Shown here piece by piece: positions 41,137 through 49,877 of a stretch of 64,000 nt of DNA (its first letter is position 1; each line of letters begins with the position of its first letter). Made by a program: the position numbers and the translations under genes. The stretch comes from Mesobacillus subterraneus. GTDB taxonomy: Bacteria; Bacillota; Bacilli; Bacillales; Cytobacillaceae. The DNA lies in contig NZ_RSFW01000006.1 of NCBI RefSeq assembly GCF_003937825.1, forward strand, positions 124,001-188,000, read 5' to 3'. A model generated the notes under the pieces. The model worked only from the letters and a program-made list of their open reading frames with translations, ran no database searches and was not told where the DNA came from.

Positions 41137-41508
41137 TCAATCTGCTTTAATCTCATATTCGTTTACCCTATCATTATTATCAAACCAAATAACGAGCCAT
41201 TCACTATCAATACTGATGAAGCCCCGCTCATCACCTAAGTAGTAAACAAAATTGTTCTCTTCTTTAAAGTACCCCTCTTCCTCTGTCTCCCCTAATAAAC
41301 TGATGATCTTCTCCCTGGACATCCCCTTTAACTGAACCTCAGCAAGAAGATTGTCTACCATTTCCACCCTTTCTGCTGGTTGAGATAACCATTGTTCTTG
41401 ATCAAATTTTTCGGATGAAAACAGCAAATAAAGGCCCAATAACAAACCACCAAACATCAAAATCAATGCTAGCAGAGTCCATGACACCACTTTAAATGAT
41501 TTTTTCAT
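41137..41508 (-). CDS. Membrane-anchored small protein, 123 aa
   Basis: The N-terminal helix (VVSWTLLALILMFGGLLLGLYLLF) anchors an extracytoplasmic domain. The pattern KGMSREKIISLLGETEEEGY then YYLG resembles the small SmpA/OmlA fold (BamE-like), also seen in Bacillus proteins of unknown function. GGAGATTCTCTT precedes ATG 41508. Topology is well supported; family is an inference. Confidence 0.65.
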   Translation of the reverse strand: MKKSFKVVSWTLLALILMFGGLLLGLYLLFSSEKFDQEQWLSQPAERVEMVDNLLAEVQLKGMSREKIISLLGETEEEGYFKEENNFVYYLGDERGFISIDSEWLVIWFDNNDRVNEYEIKAD

Positions 41509-41575
41509 AAGAGAATCTCCGTTTTATAAAATTTTATTTGTATATAATTCAACATTACTTCCTTAAGTTCCTTTT

Positions 41576-41611
41576 AAAAAAAACAGCGGCTATTGCAGAT
41601 CAGCCGCTGTT
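41576..41611 (-). terminator. Terminator of the DUF4179/sigma operon
   Basis: AACAGCGGCT/AGCCGCTGTT perfect 10-bp stem (41582-41591 with 41602-41611); minus strand continues TTTTTTTAAAAGG. Confidence 0.8.
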
Positions 41612-41622
41612 CTTCAAATCGA

Positions 41623-42600
41623 TTATTCAATTGGAATGGGAGTCTCGCTTAGTACATTCCCCTCCGAATCCTGAGTAATTAATACATAATTACCTTCTTG
41701 CAGAGCTACTCCGTTGAACCTTGCAACCGAAACATCTCCGACTGTGTTGGAAGTAAAAGCTGAGGTGTAGACATGTTTTGTTCCATCCTCACCCAGGATA
41801 TGAAAATAAATATCCTCACTATTTGATTTTGACAGGTCATAGTAAACCGCAGTCGACATTGGGGTGGTTACCACTTTTTGAATCGTGATCGATTCTCCGT
41901 TTACTAAAGTGATGGTTCTATCCATACTGAAGGTTTTCTTCTCCTTCAATAGCTTCTCCTGAGATACAGCCACATTGAAGACCCAAGGCTGCTCAATCTC
42001 TTTTTCGAAATCCCAATTCTCATAACTAATTTCAATATTCAAGTCACTTGTATCAATAGATTTTTTTAAGTTTATATCGTTATAAACAGTAAACATTTGA
42101 TTATTGATTTCTATTGATTCTCCGCCTGCCGTATCTGTATAATCCTCGCCATTGATCGTAACTTTTGGAAAAATAACAGTCTTGTAATCGAAATCGACAT
42201 GATCTGCTGGTTCGAATGTCGCGCTTAAGAACAATTGGCGGTCATCTACCATCACTTCATTTAATGTTAACTTTCCATATTGATTTTCTGCTGTTTCGCC
42301 AATCGCCGTTTTATAAGATGAATAATCAAGTTTTTCATTAGGCTTTATATATTTTTCAATGACTTCGCCAACAAATGGCATACTGGCAACCGTTTCTTTA
42401 TCAAGGGTAAGAGATAAACTCAGAATACAGACAGCAGCAACAGCAAGCCCAGCACTAACCCACTTTTTTTTGGACTTTTTCGTTTGGATTTGAGAAGTTA
42501 CTTTTTTCATAATTCGCATTTGCTCGTTTTTTGAAAGAGGAATTTCTTCAATTTCACTCACATCTATTTTTAAGTCATTGAGTTCCTTGTAAACTGACAT
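41623..42600 (-). CDS. DUF4179-family membrane protein, probable anti-sigma factor
   Basis: A 325-residue protein: a cytoplasmic N-terminus (about 1-45), one membrane helix (VSAGLAVAAVCILSLSLTL), then a DUF4179-type extracytoplasmic part (KLDYSSYKTAIGETAENQYG, KLTLNEVMVDDRQLFLSAT). DUF4179 proteins typically follow ECF sigma genes and are thought to be anti-sigma factors. Here the gene follows the sigma gene by 5 bp. The operon has a strong terminator. Confidence 0.8.
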   Translation of the reverse strand: MSVYKELNDLKIDVSEIEEIPLSKNEQMRIMKKVTSQIQTKKSKKKWVSAGLAVAAVCILSLSLTLDKETVASMPFVGEVIEKYIKPNEKLDYSSYKTAIGETAENQYGKLTLNEVMVDDRQLFLSATFEPADHVDFDYKTVIFPKVTINGEDYTDTAGGESIEINNQMFTVYNDINLKKSIDTSDLNIEISYENWDFEKEIEQPWVFNVAVSQEKLLKEKKTFSMDRTITLVNGESITIQKVVTTPMSTAVYYDLSKSNSEDIYFHILGEDGTKHVYTSAFTSNTVGDVSVARFNGVALQEGNYVLITQDSEGNVLSETPIPIE

Positions 42601-42605
42601 TCTCG

Positions 42606-43136
42606 TTACACCTCATTGTTTAATAGAATATTTTTCAGTTTTCTTCTGCCTCTAGAGAGCTTGTTATGTACCCAGGATTCTTTAGCATGAAATTGATTCG
42701 CAATTTCTTTTGTCGGTACACCCTCCAGGTAATACTTCTCGAAAATGGCCCTTTCTTCAGTAGATAGCCTACTCAATATACTGTCAGCATCAAATCCGCC
42801 AGGCTGTTGGCCGGAGCCTATCCCTTCGTTCATTTTTAGGCTGCTAACACTTTTCTTCTCTCTCTCCGTTTTTCGTACATAATCGATTGCACGATACTTC
42901 GCGATAGCGGCAATCCACTGCTTGAATTCATTTCTTTCCTGGTCAAAAGAATGAATATGAAACCAGATAGACACCAGCACATCAGCCAGGCACTCCTCAA
43001 TATCTTGCTGGTTTGCATGCAAATATTTTCGAATGACTGCATTTAGCAAACCACCATATCGATCAAGAACAAAGGCCATGCTTTCTTCATTTTTCAACAT
43101 GATCTGTTCGACCACATTCTCATCGGAAACTAGCAA
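42606..43136 (-). CDS. ECF RNA polymerase sigma factor
   Basis: A 176-residue sigma-70 protein with region 2 (YLHANQQDIEECLADVLVSI, FKQWIAAIAKYRAIDYVRKT) and region 4 (LSTEERAIFEKYYLEGVPTK, HAKESWVHNKLSRGRRKLKN). It is of the kind paired with DUF4179 membrane proteins. AAGGAGGCCAAGGAG precedes TTG 43136. I found no AAAC-N16-CGTC promoter upstream, unlike the other two sigma operons. Confidence 0.85.
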   Translation of the reverse strand: MLVSDENVVEQIMLKNEESMAFVLDRYGGLLNAVIRKYLHANQQDIEECLADVLVSIWFHIHSFDQERNEFKQWIAAIAKYRAIDYVRKTEREKKSVSSLKMNEGIGSGQQPGGFDADSILSRLSTEERAIFEKYYLEGVPTKEIANQFHAKESWVHNKLSRGRRKLKNILLNNEV

Positions 43137-43255
43137 CTCCTTGGCCTCCTTTCTTGTTTTTTTGTTATTCGTTTATTAATACGTTCATTTGTCTCCATTC
43201 CTATCACGAACTATAAATTTATATAAACTTTAGCATATTCTTCCTGATAAAATAA

Positions 43256-43281
43256 CAAAAAGCAGTGGAATCCACTGCTTT
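43256..43281 (-). terminator. Terminator of the 43307-43600 gene
   Basis: AAGCAGTGG-AAT-CCACTGCTT stem; minus strand continues TTTTGTT. Confidence 0.75.
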
Positions 43282-43306
43282 AACTTCATTAATGTAATAA
43301 TTTTAC

Positions 43307-43600
43307 TTATTCAATGAGGTTTCCATGCTTGGTGCGGCTAACCTTGACTTCCGTTTCTAATTCTACCCCATCATATTGACCTTTGCTGATCACAAACCTT
43401 TCGTTATTCACTGTCATCCAATATTCTTTTTCCTCTATAAAATTCCCATATGTATTCTTGATCTTTTTTACTACCCCTTTATCCATCACTACGCCCTTGC
43501 TCGTTTGCACATAGAACTCCGAGAGCAAATAATCCTCATAGGCAAAAGATAACAAACCAATACAGCCTATCCACAGGATCCCTTTTAGAATCTTTTTCAT
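43307..43600 (-). CDS. Small exported protein, 97 aa
   Basis: A signal or anchor segment (ILKGILWIGCIGLLSFAY) is followed by a 75-residue beta-rich domain (GVVMDKGVVKKIKNTYGNF, YWMTVNNERFVISKGQYDGV). Such short OB-like domains with V-x-D-K-x-V are found in many Bacillus small exported proteins. No named family. The gene stands alone. Confidence 0.6.
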   Translation of the reverse strand: MKKILKGILWIGCIGLLSFAYEDYLLSEFYVQTSKGVVMDKGVVKKIKNTYGNFIEEKEYWMTVNNERFVISKGQYDGVELETEVKVSRTKHGNLIE

Positions 43601-43654
43601 TTTTTATCACCCATGGGTAGTTTATGGGAAAAAGAAAAAGTTACTCATCTATAG

Positions 43655-43682
43655 AAAAAGAACGCAGAATTTGCGTTCTTTT
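43655..43682 (-). terminator. Terminator of the 43681-44226 gene
   Basis: AAGAACGCA/TGCGTTCTT stem (43659-43667 with 43672-43680); minus strand continues TTTTCTAT. Confidence 0.75.
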
Positions 43683-44226
43683 ACAGCAGCTGATTGGCAA
43701 TATCAATGGTTTCTTCCTTTTGCTGCTCTGCTGAAATATTTGGGTTGCTATACCCTACGCTATAAATGATTCCGTCTTTTTCAAAAACCAATGATCCTCT
43801 TATATAATCTGCGGCCGTCCCATCTGCTAACTTTACTTCCTCACCTGGTCCTTCCCCAAATTCGACTTTGAAATTATGGGCAGTGATAATTAAAATGATA
43901 CTGTCATCTCTCTTCTTGGAAACGCTCTCGAGATTAACAACTAACTCCTTACCATCATGCTTAAAATCCTCGATTGTCATTTTGAGTGGTTCGGCATCAA
44001 AAGGCAGGTCTTCCGGAACCTTCAATTCAAATGGTAATGCTTCCAGCCCTGCTTTTAGTGTTGGTGCATGATACTGTATAGGGATGCTCTTCAATTGTTC
44101 TTCGGTGGCATTCCCTCTTACTTCTTCCTTTTCTAGTTCACTCGTGTCGAGCGTTCCATTTTGTTTCTGAGTGCAGCCAATTAGTATGAGTACCAGGATC
44201 ATGGGTATAAACCAAAATTTCTTCAT
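43681..44226 (-). CDS. Putative lipoprotein, 181 aa
   Basis: Lipoprotein signal (MKKFWFIPMILVLILIGC) with lipobox LIGC. The mature part has VPEDLPFDAEPLKMTIEDFK and ends SVGYSNPNISAEQQKEETID, a small beta domain repeated in Bacillus lipoproteins with DUF4367-like ends. AAAGGGGGAGAAGCGT precedes ATG 44226. Array D begins just upstream. Confidence 0.68.
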   Translation of the reverse strand: MKKFWFIPMILVLILIGCTQKQNGTLDTSELEKEEVRGNATEEQLKSIPIQYHAPTLKAGLEALPFELKVPEDLPFDAEPLKMTIEDFKHDGKELVVNLESVSKKRDDSIILIITAHNFKVEFGEGPGEEVKLADGTAADYIRGSLVFEKDGIIYSVGYSNPNISAEQQKEETIDIANQLL

Positions 44227-44327
44227 ACGCTTCTCCCCCTTTGATCAATAATACGGGGGAGTTGGACTAAAGTTTCAAAAATTACCCAGATATTCAAAAA
44301 CCAAACAAATTACCTAAACGGTCACTA

Positions 44328-44826
44328 AGTCACAAGATGGCATGACTTCGGACAAAATTTCATGGATCTGTCGTGAAAATGTCCGAAGGCGGCTTCACTT
44401 CGGACAAAATCGCAAGCAAACTCCCTCAAAATGTCCGAAGTTGCCATGACTTCGGACAAAACCACAAGCAATTGCCATCAAAATGTCCGAAGTTGCCATG
44501 TCTTCGGACAAAACCATAAGCAATAGCCATCAAAATGTCCGAAGTTGCCATGTCTTCGGACAAAACCACAAGCAATAGCCATCAAAATGTCCGAAGTTGC
44601 CATGACTTCGGACAAAACCATAAGCAATAGCCATCAAAATGTCCGAAGTTGCCATGTCTTCGGACAAAACCACAAGCAATTGCCATCAAAATGGCCGAAG
44701 TTGCCATGTCTTCGGACAAAACCACAAGCAATTGCCATCAAAATGTCCGAAGTTGCCCTAACTTCGGACAAAGTCACGCGGAGAAGCCCTGAAATTGTCC
44801 GAAGATGGCAAGACTTCTGTCTTCGC
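44328..44826. repeat. Inverted-word array D, exact 52-bp period
   Basis: CTTCGG begins at 44346, 44398, 44450, 44502, 44554, 44606, 44658, 44710, 44762 and (CTTCTG) 44814, each exactly 52 bp apart. The inverse word CCGAAG recurs at 44383, 44435 and so on at the same step. Each unit contains a 9-bp palindromic stem TGTCCGAAG/CTTCGGACA around TTGCCATGA or TTGCCATGT, and a second dyad GCAATTGC. The unit is thus two inverted words with dyad centres 26 bp apart. Outer units are degenerate; inner units are almost identical. The right end lies inside the ATP-grasp gene. Confidence 0.85.
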
Positions 44827-45771
44827 GTCGGTATATGCATGTAACTCCTCTTTCAAAGCCTTTGCCAGCTCAAGCATGCCAAATTTTCCTGAGCTAGCCT
44901 CAGCATCCGAATTATAATTCGTATTTGTATTAATATCGTAAGTAAAGATTTCCCCTTGCTGGTTTTGGATGAATTCTATTCCTGCAATATAAATGTTATT
45001 TGCCTCTAGCACTCTTTTGTATTTTTCAATGATAGGATCTGAGAATCCTTCAATGACCTGGAATTTTGGTTTCTGCTCTACCTCTTCACCGACGGGGCAG
45101 AATAAGTCACCGATCTGGCATGCGTCAGCAGGGCATAATTCAAAACCTTCTGAGGTGTCGACCCTTACTGCATATAAAAATTCGCCGCCGACAAACTCGC
45201 ATCTAGTAATATAGCTTTCAGGGGACTGAATGTACTCCTGGATTAGCGTGATTCCATCGACCGGTTCTTCGAAGCTTGGACCATTTACATACGACTTCAG
45301 CGCTTCTACGGAATGAAACAGCTGGACTCCCAGCCCTTTCCCGGCACGATTGTGTTTTGTGATAAAAGGGTTCCCTTCAAATTCTTCTGCAGCCTTTACA
45401 ATGTTATGTTTCCCGACAGCTGCGATTGTTTTAGGTGTCTTCACTCCATGCTTATTCAGTTCCAAGTACTGCTTAACCTTGCTGACCTCCAGTTCCAGCG
45501 CCCTGGATCCATTGAATACCTTCCGGCCGTGAGCCTCCAGCCAGCCTAAAACCTGAGCCGTATATTCTGCAGCAAAACGGTGGCCCCTCGTATGCGACGA
45601 AGCACTCATCCTGCTGTAAAAAATTCCTTCAGGCGGCTCATGGGTCAGATCCAGCACCCCTTCATCCAGATGCCACTCCTCATAAGGCACCTCCAGCTCC
45701 TCTAGCCGCTTTGTCAAATGAACTGTCCATTCACTATTTTCATGAATGATATAAACCTTGCTCATCTTCAT
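44758..45771 (-). CDS. RimK-type ATP-grasp protein
   Basis: A ~337-residue ATP-grasp enzyme. ATP-grasp marks include ITKHNRAGKGLGVQLF (glycine-rich loop), TLIQEYIQSPESYITRCEF (hinge), and FTYDINTNTNYNSDAE (metal-binding N-x-N). RimK-like enzymes ligate amino acids to acids or peptides. GGGAGTGAA precedes ATG 45771 (or 45765). The last 22 codons, from ELHAYTDAKTEV on, are encoded by the outermost units of array D. The native C-terminus may thus have been replaced. Confidence 0.8.
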   Translation of the reverse strand: MKMSKVYIIHENSEWTVHLTKRLEELEVPYEEWHLDEGVLDLTHEPPEGIFYSRMSASSHTRGHRFAAEYTAQVLGWLEAHGRKVFNGSRALELEVSKVKQYLELNKHGVKTPKTIAAVGKHNIVKAAEEFEGNPFITKHNRAGKGLGVQLFHSVEALKSYVNGPSFEEPVDGITLIQEYIQSPESYITRCEFVGGEFLYAVRVDTSEGFELCPADACQIGDLFCPVGEEVEQKPKFQVIEGFSDPIIEKYKRVLEANNIYIAGIEFIQNQQGEIFTYDINTNTNYNSDAEASSGKFGMLELAKALKEELHAYTDAKTEVLPSSDNFRASPRDFVRS

Positions 45772-45832
45772 TTCACTCCCAACTATTTGTCTGCATTTAT
45801 GTTCTGTCACCCTCCAAAAGCCTGTGATTCTA

Positions 45833-46888
45833 TTAAACTAAAACTTGCTTCCTCTTCTCCTCTACAAGCGGCATAACCTGTTTTGCGAAACGCTCCATTT
45901 CTTCAAGCTGTGGTGAGAATTGCAACAGCAGAAGTCCTAATCCTGCATCTTCATACTGTAAAATCCTTTCTGCGATTTGTTCAGGCGTGCCGATCAGATT
46001 TGGTCTCAATCCCCGGTTTGATACCGAATAATCCTGTAGCTGGATCTGTTGTTCCAGCTGGGATTTACTTGTAAAATCCTTGAAGCCAGCATAAGCGCTT
46101 GATTCTTTTACTGTCGTGATTCGCTCTAGTTCGGCTAACGCCTCTTCCTCACTATCCCGGCAAATAACATAAGCAGCCATTCCGAATTCCGCCAGTTCAG
46201 GTTTGGAAGTGTTCGCTCTGCGATTTTTCATATCCGCTATTTTCTGTTCTATTTCTTCAACAGTCCCACCATGCATGACGTATGCGTCGCATTTTTCAAC
46301 GATTGTTTGTTTTCCCTTCTCACTTTCACCGCCGGCATACAAAATCGGATTGGGACGTTGTACTGGTTTCGGGAACAGCTTTGTATCCTTCAGCTGATAA
46401 AACTCTCCTTCATAAGAAAAACTGTCCTTACTCCAAAGTCCCTTCAGTACATCAATGAATTCAACAGTACGATCATATCGCTGATCATGCTCGGTAAAAA
46501 TTCCTCCGTATTGGCGAGCTTCTTCCTCCCACCATGCAGACACGACATTGAGGGTAAAACGGCCATTGCTCAATTGGTCAATATTTGCAGCCATCTTTGC
46601 TGTAATCGCGGGATTGTGAAAACCAGGTCTTACTGCAGACATGATTTCGATTTTTTCTGTAACGGATGCCAATGCTGCAGCAGTTGTCCAGGCTTCAAGA
46701 GAATCCTGCTCCGGACCTTTAATATCATTCAAATAGAGTTCAGCTATGAGAGTGGTTGAATAACCCCATTCTTCTGCGGATTGAATCACCTTTTTCGCGT
46801 AATCGAATGTAGGCGGCATTTTTTCATCATCCACATTCCTCAACCATCCGCCAAAAATCGGCAGCCAAAATCCATATTTCATCGTCAT
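45833..46888 (-). CDS. sfnG: Flavin-dependent monooxygenase, dimethyl sulfone type (SfnG-like)
   Basis: A 351-residue luciferase-like monooxygenase. It begins MKYGFWLPIFGGWLRNVDDE; the FMN-binding barrel shows ELYLNDIKGPEQDSLEAW, FTLNVVSAWWEEEARQYGG and FPKPVQRPNPILYAGGESEK, as in SfnG, which releases methanesulfinate from dimethyl sulfone using FMNH2. It is preceded by an S-box riboswitch, which fits a sulfur-acquisition role: it would be expressed when methionine or SAM is low. GGAGAGATGACG precedes the start. A separate flavin reductase is needed and is not in the window. Confidence 0.83.
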   Translation of the reverse strand: MTMKYGFWLPIFGGWLRNVDDEKMPPTFDYAKKVIQSAEEWGYSTTLIAELYLNDIKGPEQDSLEAWTTAAALASVTEKIEIMSAVRPGFHNPAITAKMAANIDQLSNGRFTLNVVSAWWEEEARQYGGIFTEHDQRYDRTVEFIDVLKGLWSKDSFSYEGEFYQLKDTKLFPKPVQRPNPILYAGGESEKGKQTIVEKCDAYVMHGGTVEEIEQKIADMKNRRANTSKPELAEFGMAAYVICRDSEEEALAELERITTVKESSAYAGFKDFTSKSQLEQQIQLQDYSVSNRGLRPNLIGTPEQIAERILQYEDAGLGLLLLQFSPQLEEMERFAKQVMPLVEEKRKQVLV

Positions 46889-46976
46889 CTCTCCCTGTAC
46901 AAATAATTTCTACTTTCCCAACCTGTTAAGTTGGTTTTAAAAAGAAAACAAAGAGACTTATCAAATAAGCCTCCTT

Positions 46977-47009
46977 AAAAACAAAAGCTCCCTTCATTAA
47001 GAAGAGAGC
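46977..47009 (-). terminator. Intrinsic terminator of the S-box leader
   Basis: GCTCTCTTC-TTAAT-GAAGGGAGC hairpin (47001-47009 with 46987-46995), then TTTTGTTTTT on the minus strand. The 5' arm also pairs with GAAGAGAG at 47020-47027 to form the antiterminator, which competes with aptamer stem P1. Confidence 0.8.
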
Positions 47010-47023
47010 CAGAATCATACTCT

Positions 47024-47132
47024 CTTCTCATCTTTCAGACAGAAATTGTCCGCAGGAATTGGCACAGTATTCGTTTCGAACCTGTTGCCGAGGTTTCATA
47101 GGGCCTATCCCTCCACCTCTCTTGATAAGAAG
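47024..47132 (-). promoter_or_regulatory. S-box (SAM-I) riboswitch aptamer
   Basis: Reading the minus strand: P1 5' arm CTTCTTATC, then AGAGAGGTGGAGGGA, GGCCC-TATGAAACCTCGGCAAC, a variable P3, TGTGCCAATTCCTGC, P4, and the P1 3' arm GATGAGAAG. These are the conserved S-box segments in order. SAM binding stabilises P1, frees the terminator and stops transcription of the sfnG-like gene. Confidence 0.92.
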
Positions 47133-47165
47133 ATCTCACATATTGAATTTTAGTTCACTAAAGTG

Positions 47166-47194
47166 ATAATATTCTAAATTAAGTAAAAAGTCAA
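47166..47194 (-). promoter_or_regulatory. SigA promoter of the S-box leader
   Basis: TTGACT and TATTAT on the minus strand with a 17-base spacer, starting the riboswitch transcript about 25 bases before P1. Confidence 0.75.
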
Positions 47195-47214
47195 TTCGTT
47201 TTTCGAAATAATTT

Positions 47215-48396
47215 TTATATCCCAACCGGCAGCTGAGACAAGAATTGATTAATCCGCTGTGCTGCCTCTTTTAACCGTTCCGGTGGCTGTACCATCGCAA
47301 TCCGCACATAGCCCTCACCCTGCTTGCCAAACGCATCTCCCGGAACAACGGCCACTCCTTCCTCCTCGATTAGCTTGAAGGCAAAATCACGGGATTTCCA
47401 GCCTGATGGGATTTTCGCCCAGACAAACATCGTTGCCGGTGAATCTGCCACTTGCCAGCCGCTGTTTCTTAGTCCTGTGATCAGCGCATCCCGCCGTGCT
47501 TGATACTGTTGAAGCTGTTCCTGCAGGAATGAGTAATCAGAAGTCAGGGCCGCAATGGCTGCTTTCTGGATCGGATAAAAAATTCCATAGTCGATATGTG
47601 ATTTAAAGGCTGCCAAAAGATTAATAACTTGAGCATTACCAGCCACATAGCCAATCCGGCACCCAGCCATATTAAACGTTTTAGAAAGCGAATTAAACTC
47701 TACACCTACTTCCTTGGCACCGGGCACGGATAAGAAACTGATTTGCGGATTTCCGTCATATATCAATTCAGAATAGGCAAAATCATGGACAACCAAAATG
47801 TTATGTAACTTTGCAAACTGCACCACTTCTTCAAAAAAGCTCCGATCTGCCAGGGCGGTTACCGGATTACCTGGATAGCTCAAAATCATCATTTTTGTCT
47901 TTTGTAAAATGTCTGCAGGGACTTCATGCAGCTGAGGAAGAAAGTTGTTTTCCTCAAGCAAAGGCATTGGAAAGATTTTTCCGCCTGCAATGGTGACACT
48001 GGCTTCATAGATCGGATAACCGGGATCTGGTACAAGCACATAATCTCCCGGGTCAATCATCGCTGTAGCCAGGTGTGCAAGCCCATCCTGCGAACCCATC
48101 AACTGGAGGACCTCTGTTTGATCATTAAGCTCCACCGAATAACGCTGCTGATAAAAATATTGGACGGCCGTATTAAATTCGCTGATCCCTTTAAGCGTAT
48201 ACCCATACTTTCCTGGACCCTTTGTGTATTCAACGAGAGTATCAATGACAAATGAAGGCGGAGGGAAATCAGGACTCCCGATGCTCAGATCGATGACATC
48301 TTTCCCGTTCATCAATGCAGCCTGCTTCCGGTCCACCACTTCCTGAAAAATACTGGATGTTAGCTTTTTCATCTTTTCTGATCCATAGAGATTCAT
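47215..48396 (-). CDS. PLP-dependent aminotransferase, class I/II
   Basis: A 393-residue fold-type I aminotransferase. GKYGYTLKGISEF, YPGNPVTALADR, HDFAYSELIYDG (Asp and Tyr that hold PLP) and SLSKTFNMAGCRIGY (Schiff-base Lys) are in the expected order; VRIAMVQP carries the substrate-carboxylate Arg. It is closest in pattern to the LL-diaminopimelate or alanine/aspartate-type aminotransferases of Bacillus. AAAGGGGAATGTAC precedes ATG 48396; the ATG two codons upstream is too close to the site. Substrate not decided. Confidence 0.85.
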   Translation of the reverse strand: MNLYGSEKMKKLTSSIFQEVVDRKQAALMNGKDVIDLSIGSPDFPPPSFVIDTLVEYTKGPGKYGYTLKGISEFNTAVQYFYQQRYSVELNDQTEVLQLMGSQDGLAHLATAMIDPGDYVLVPDPGYPIYEASVTIAGGKIFPMPLLEENNFLPQLHEVPADILQKTKMMILSYPGNPVTALADRSFFEEVVQFAKLHNILVVHDFAYSELIYDGNPQISFLSVPGAKEVGVEFNSLSKTFNMAGCRIGYVAGNAQVINLLAAFKSHIDYGIFYPIQKAAIAALTSDYSFLQEQLQQYQARRDALITGLRNSGWQVADSPATMFVWAKIPSGWKSRDFAFKLIEEEGVAVVPGDAFGKQGEGYVRIAMVQPPERLKEAAQRINQFLSQLPVGI

Positions 48397-48501
48397 GTAC
48401 ATTCCCCTTTGCAGTTTATTTTCTTCATGTTATCTAATTCGAAATTTTTAAAATATAAATTCGATTATAACAGTGTCGTGTTTTCAGTTCTAGAAAAAAA
48501 T

Positions 48502-48527
48502 AAAAAAATGGGCTGCAGGCAGCCCAT
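48502..48527 (-). terminator. Terminator of the yjiH-like gene
   Basis: ATGGGCTGC/GCAGCCCAT stem with 2-nt loop; the minus strand continues TTTTTTTATTTTTTT. Confidence 0.8.
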
Positions 48528-48542
48528 AAAATACGAGTTTTA

Positions 48543-49877
48543 TCAAAACAAAAGATGAGCGATTGGCGCAACAATAATTAGCGTCAGGATGGTTCTCTGG
48601 ATCCAGATGACCACCAATTTCCGTAAACTGATTGGAATTTCTGTCGACATGATGCTTGGAATTAACGCAGAGAAAAAGATGATGGCCGAAACAGAAACTA
48701 CTCCGATCACAAACTTTGTAATCATTGGGGCATCTGCAACAAGCAGTGCAGGCAGGAACATTTCAGCGATCTCAATTGCGGATGCCTTTGCAGCCAGCAT
48801 TGGTTCTGGAATTTGAAGGATCAAGGTAAAAGGATAGAAAATGTAGCCAATTAGATCAAACACCGGTGTGAATTCTGCCAGCACAAGCCCCAACAAACCT
48901 ACAGACAAAATCGATGGTAATATTCCCATCGTCATGACGAATCCATCTCTTAAGTTATCCACAATATTTTTACCTAAGGAAGGTGCTTTTTGCGATGCGT
49001 TCATAGCTTCTGCCCATGCTGTTTTCAGACGATTTTCTGTTACTGGCTCCTCAGGTACACCTTTGCCCTCATAGTATTCATCGCTCACAGTGCGCAAAGG
49101 ACGCAACCTGACTGTGATAGCGGTTACAAGGAATGTAACGAAAAGTGTCGTCCAGAAATACGTGTTCCACACCTCCATTAATCCTAACGTTTTGGCGACG
49201 ACAATCATGAAAGTAGCAGACACGGTAGAAAAGCCTGTGGCGATAATGGTGGCTTCTTTGATCGTATACTTGCCTTCCTTGAATACCCGGTTGGTAATCA
49301 AAAGCCCGATTGAGTAACTGCCTACAAAGGATGCTACTGCATCAATTGCCGCACGTCCTGGTGTCTTCCAGACTGGCCGCATGATTGGCTGCAGCAATAC
49401 ACCTAAAAACTCTAGCAGCCCGTAGCCAACAAGCAACGCTAAAAATACGGAACCAATCGGCACCAGGACCCCAACTGGTATGACCAGCTTTTCATATAGG
49501 AAAGGTCCCATGCCAGGTTCAAAGAGCCATGCTGGCCCTATCTTCGTCAGCAACATCAACGCCACGACTACTCCAAGTACTTTTAACCACGAAAAAACCA
49601 TCGTCGTCGAATTCTTGTTCCACGTCTTTTTGTAAAATGGATAAATGGCACCTAATAAGATAACGATGAATGCATAATACGGGACGGCTGCAGATAAGGT
49701 GGTATTAATCCAGGTAACCAGGTGGTCGAGCGGGATGGATGACTTTTCACCAACCGTGATTGGAACAAAAAACATGAAGATCCCAATCGCACTAAAGATG
49801 AAAAACTTCAACATACTTACGGGTGAAGAGGTTAGTTCCGGCTGTTTGCCGGTGTTCACTTCAGGTGTGTTCTGCAC
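48543..49877 (-). CDS. YjiH-family membrane protein (nucleoside-recognition Gate domain)
   Basis: A 444-residue polytopic protein with about eleven helices. FFSALIPSIMSTEIPISLRK near the C-terminus and SYSIGLLITNRVFKEGKYTIKE are typical of YjiH, and the two Gate-like halves each contain a GSV-type turn. YjiH proteins are of unknown substrate and often sit near amino-acid or dipeptide genes. GGAGGAAATC precedes ATG 49877. A Leu/Ile/Val transporter role is unsupported here. Confidence 0.82.
   Translation of the reverse strand: MQNTPEVNTGKQPELTSSPVSMLKFFIFSAIGIFMFFVPITVGEKSSIPLDHLVTWINTTLSAAVPYYAFIVILLGAIYPFYKKTWNKNSTTMVFSWLKVLGVVVALMLLTKIGPAWLFEPGMGPFLYEKLVIPVGVLVPIGSVFLALLVGYGLLEFLGVLLQPIMRPVWKTPGRAAIDAVASFVGSYSIGLLITNRVFKEGKYTIKEATIIATGFSTVSATFMIVVAKTLGLMEVWNTYFWTTLFVTFLVTAITVRLRPLRTVSDEYYEGKGVPEEPVTENRLKTAWAEAMNASQKAPSLGKNIVDNLRDGFVMTMGILPSILSVGLLGLVLAEFTPVFDLIGYIFYPFTLILQIPEPMLAAKASAIEIAEMFLPALLVADAPMITKFVIGVVSVSAIIFFSALIPSIMSTEIPISLRKLVVIWIQRTILTLIIVAPIAHLLF

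Noticed and set aside
42606-43260. ECF autoregulatory promoter for the third sigma gene
   Set aside because: No AAAC-N16-CGTC match was found upstream.
44328-44826. Array D as a CRISPR array
   Set aside because: Spacers between words are themselves almost identical, the words are inverted pairs, and no cas genes are near.
44545-44844. Repetitive 99-residue and 68-residue frames in array D
   Set aside because: They exist only because 52-bp units happen to stay open; no ribosome site.
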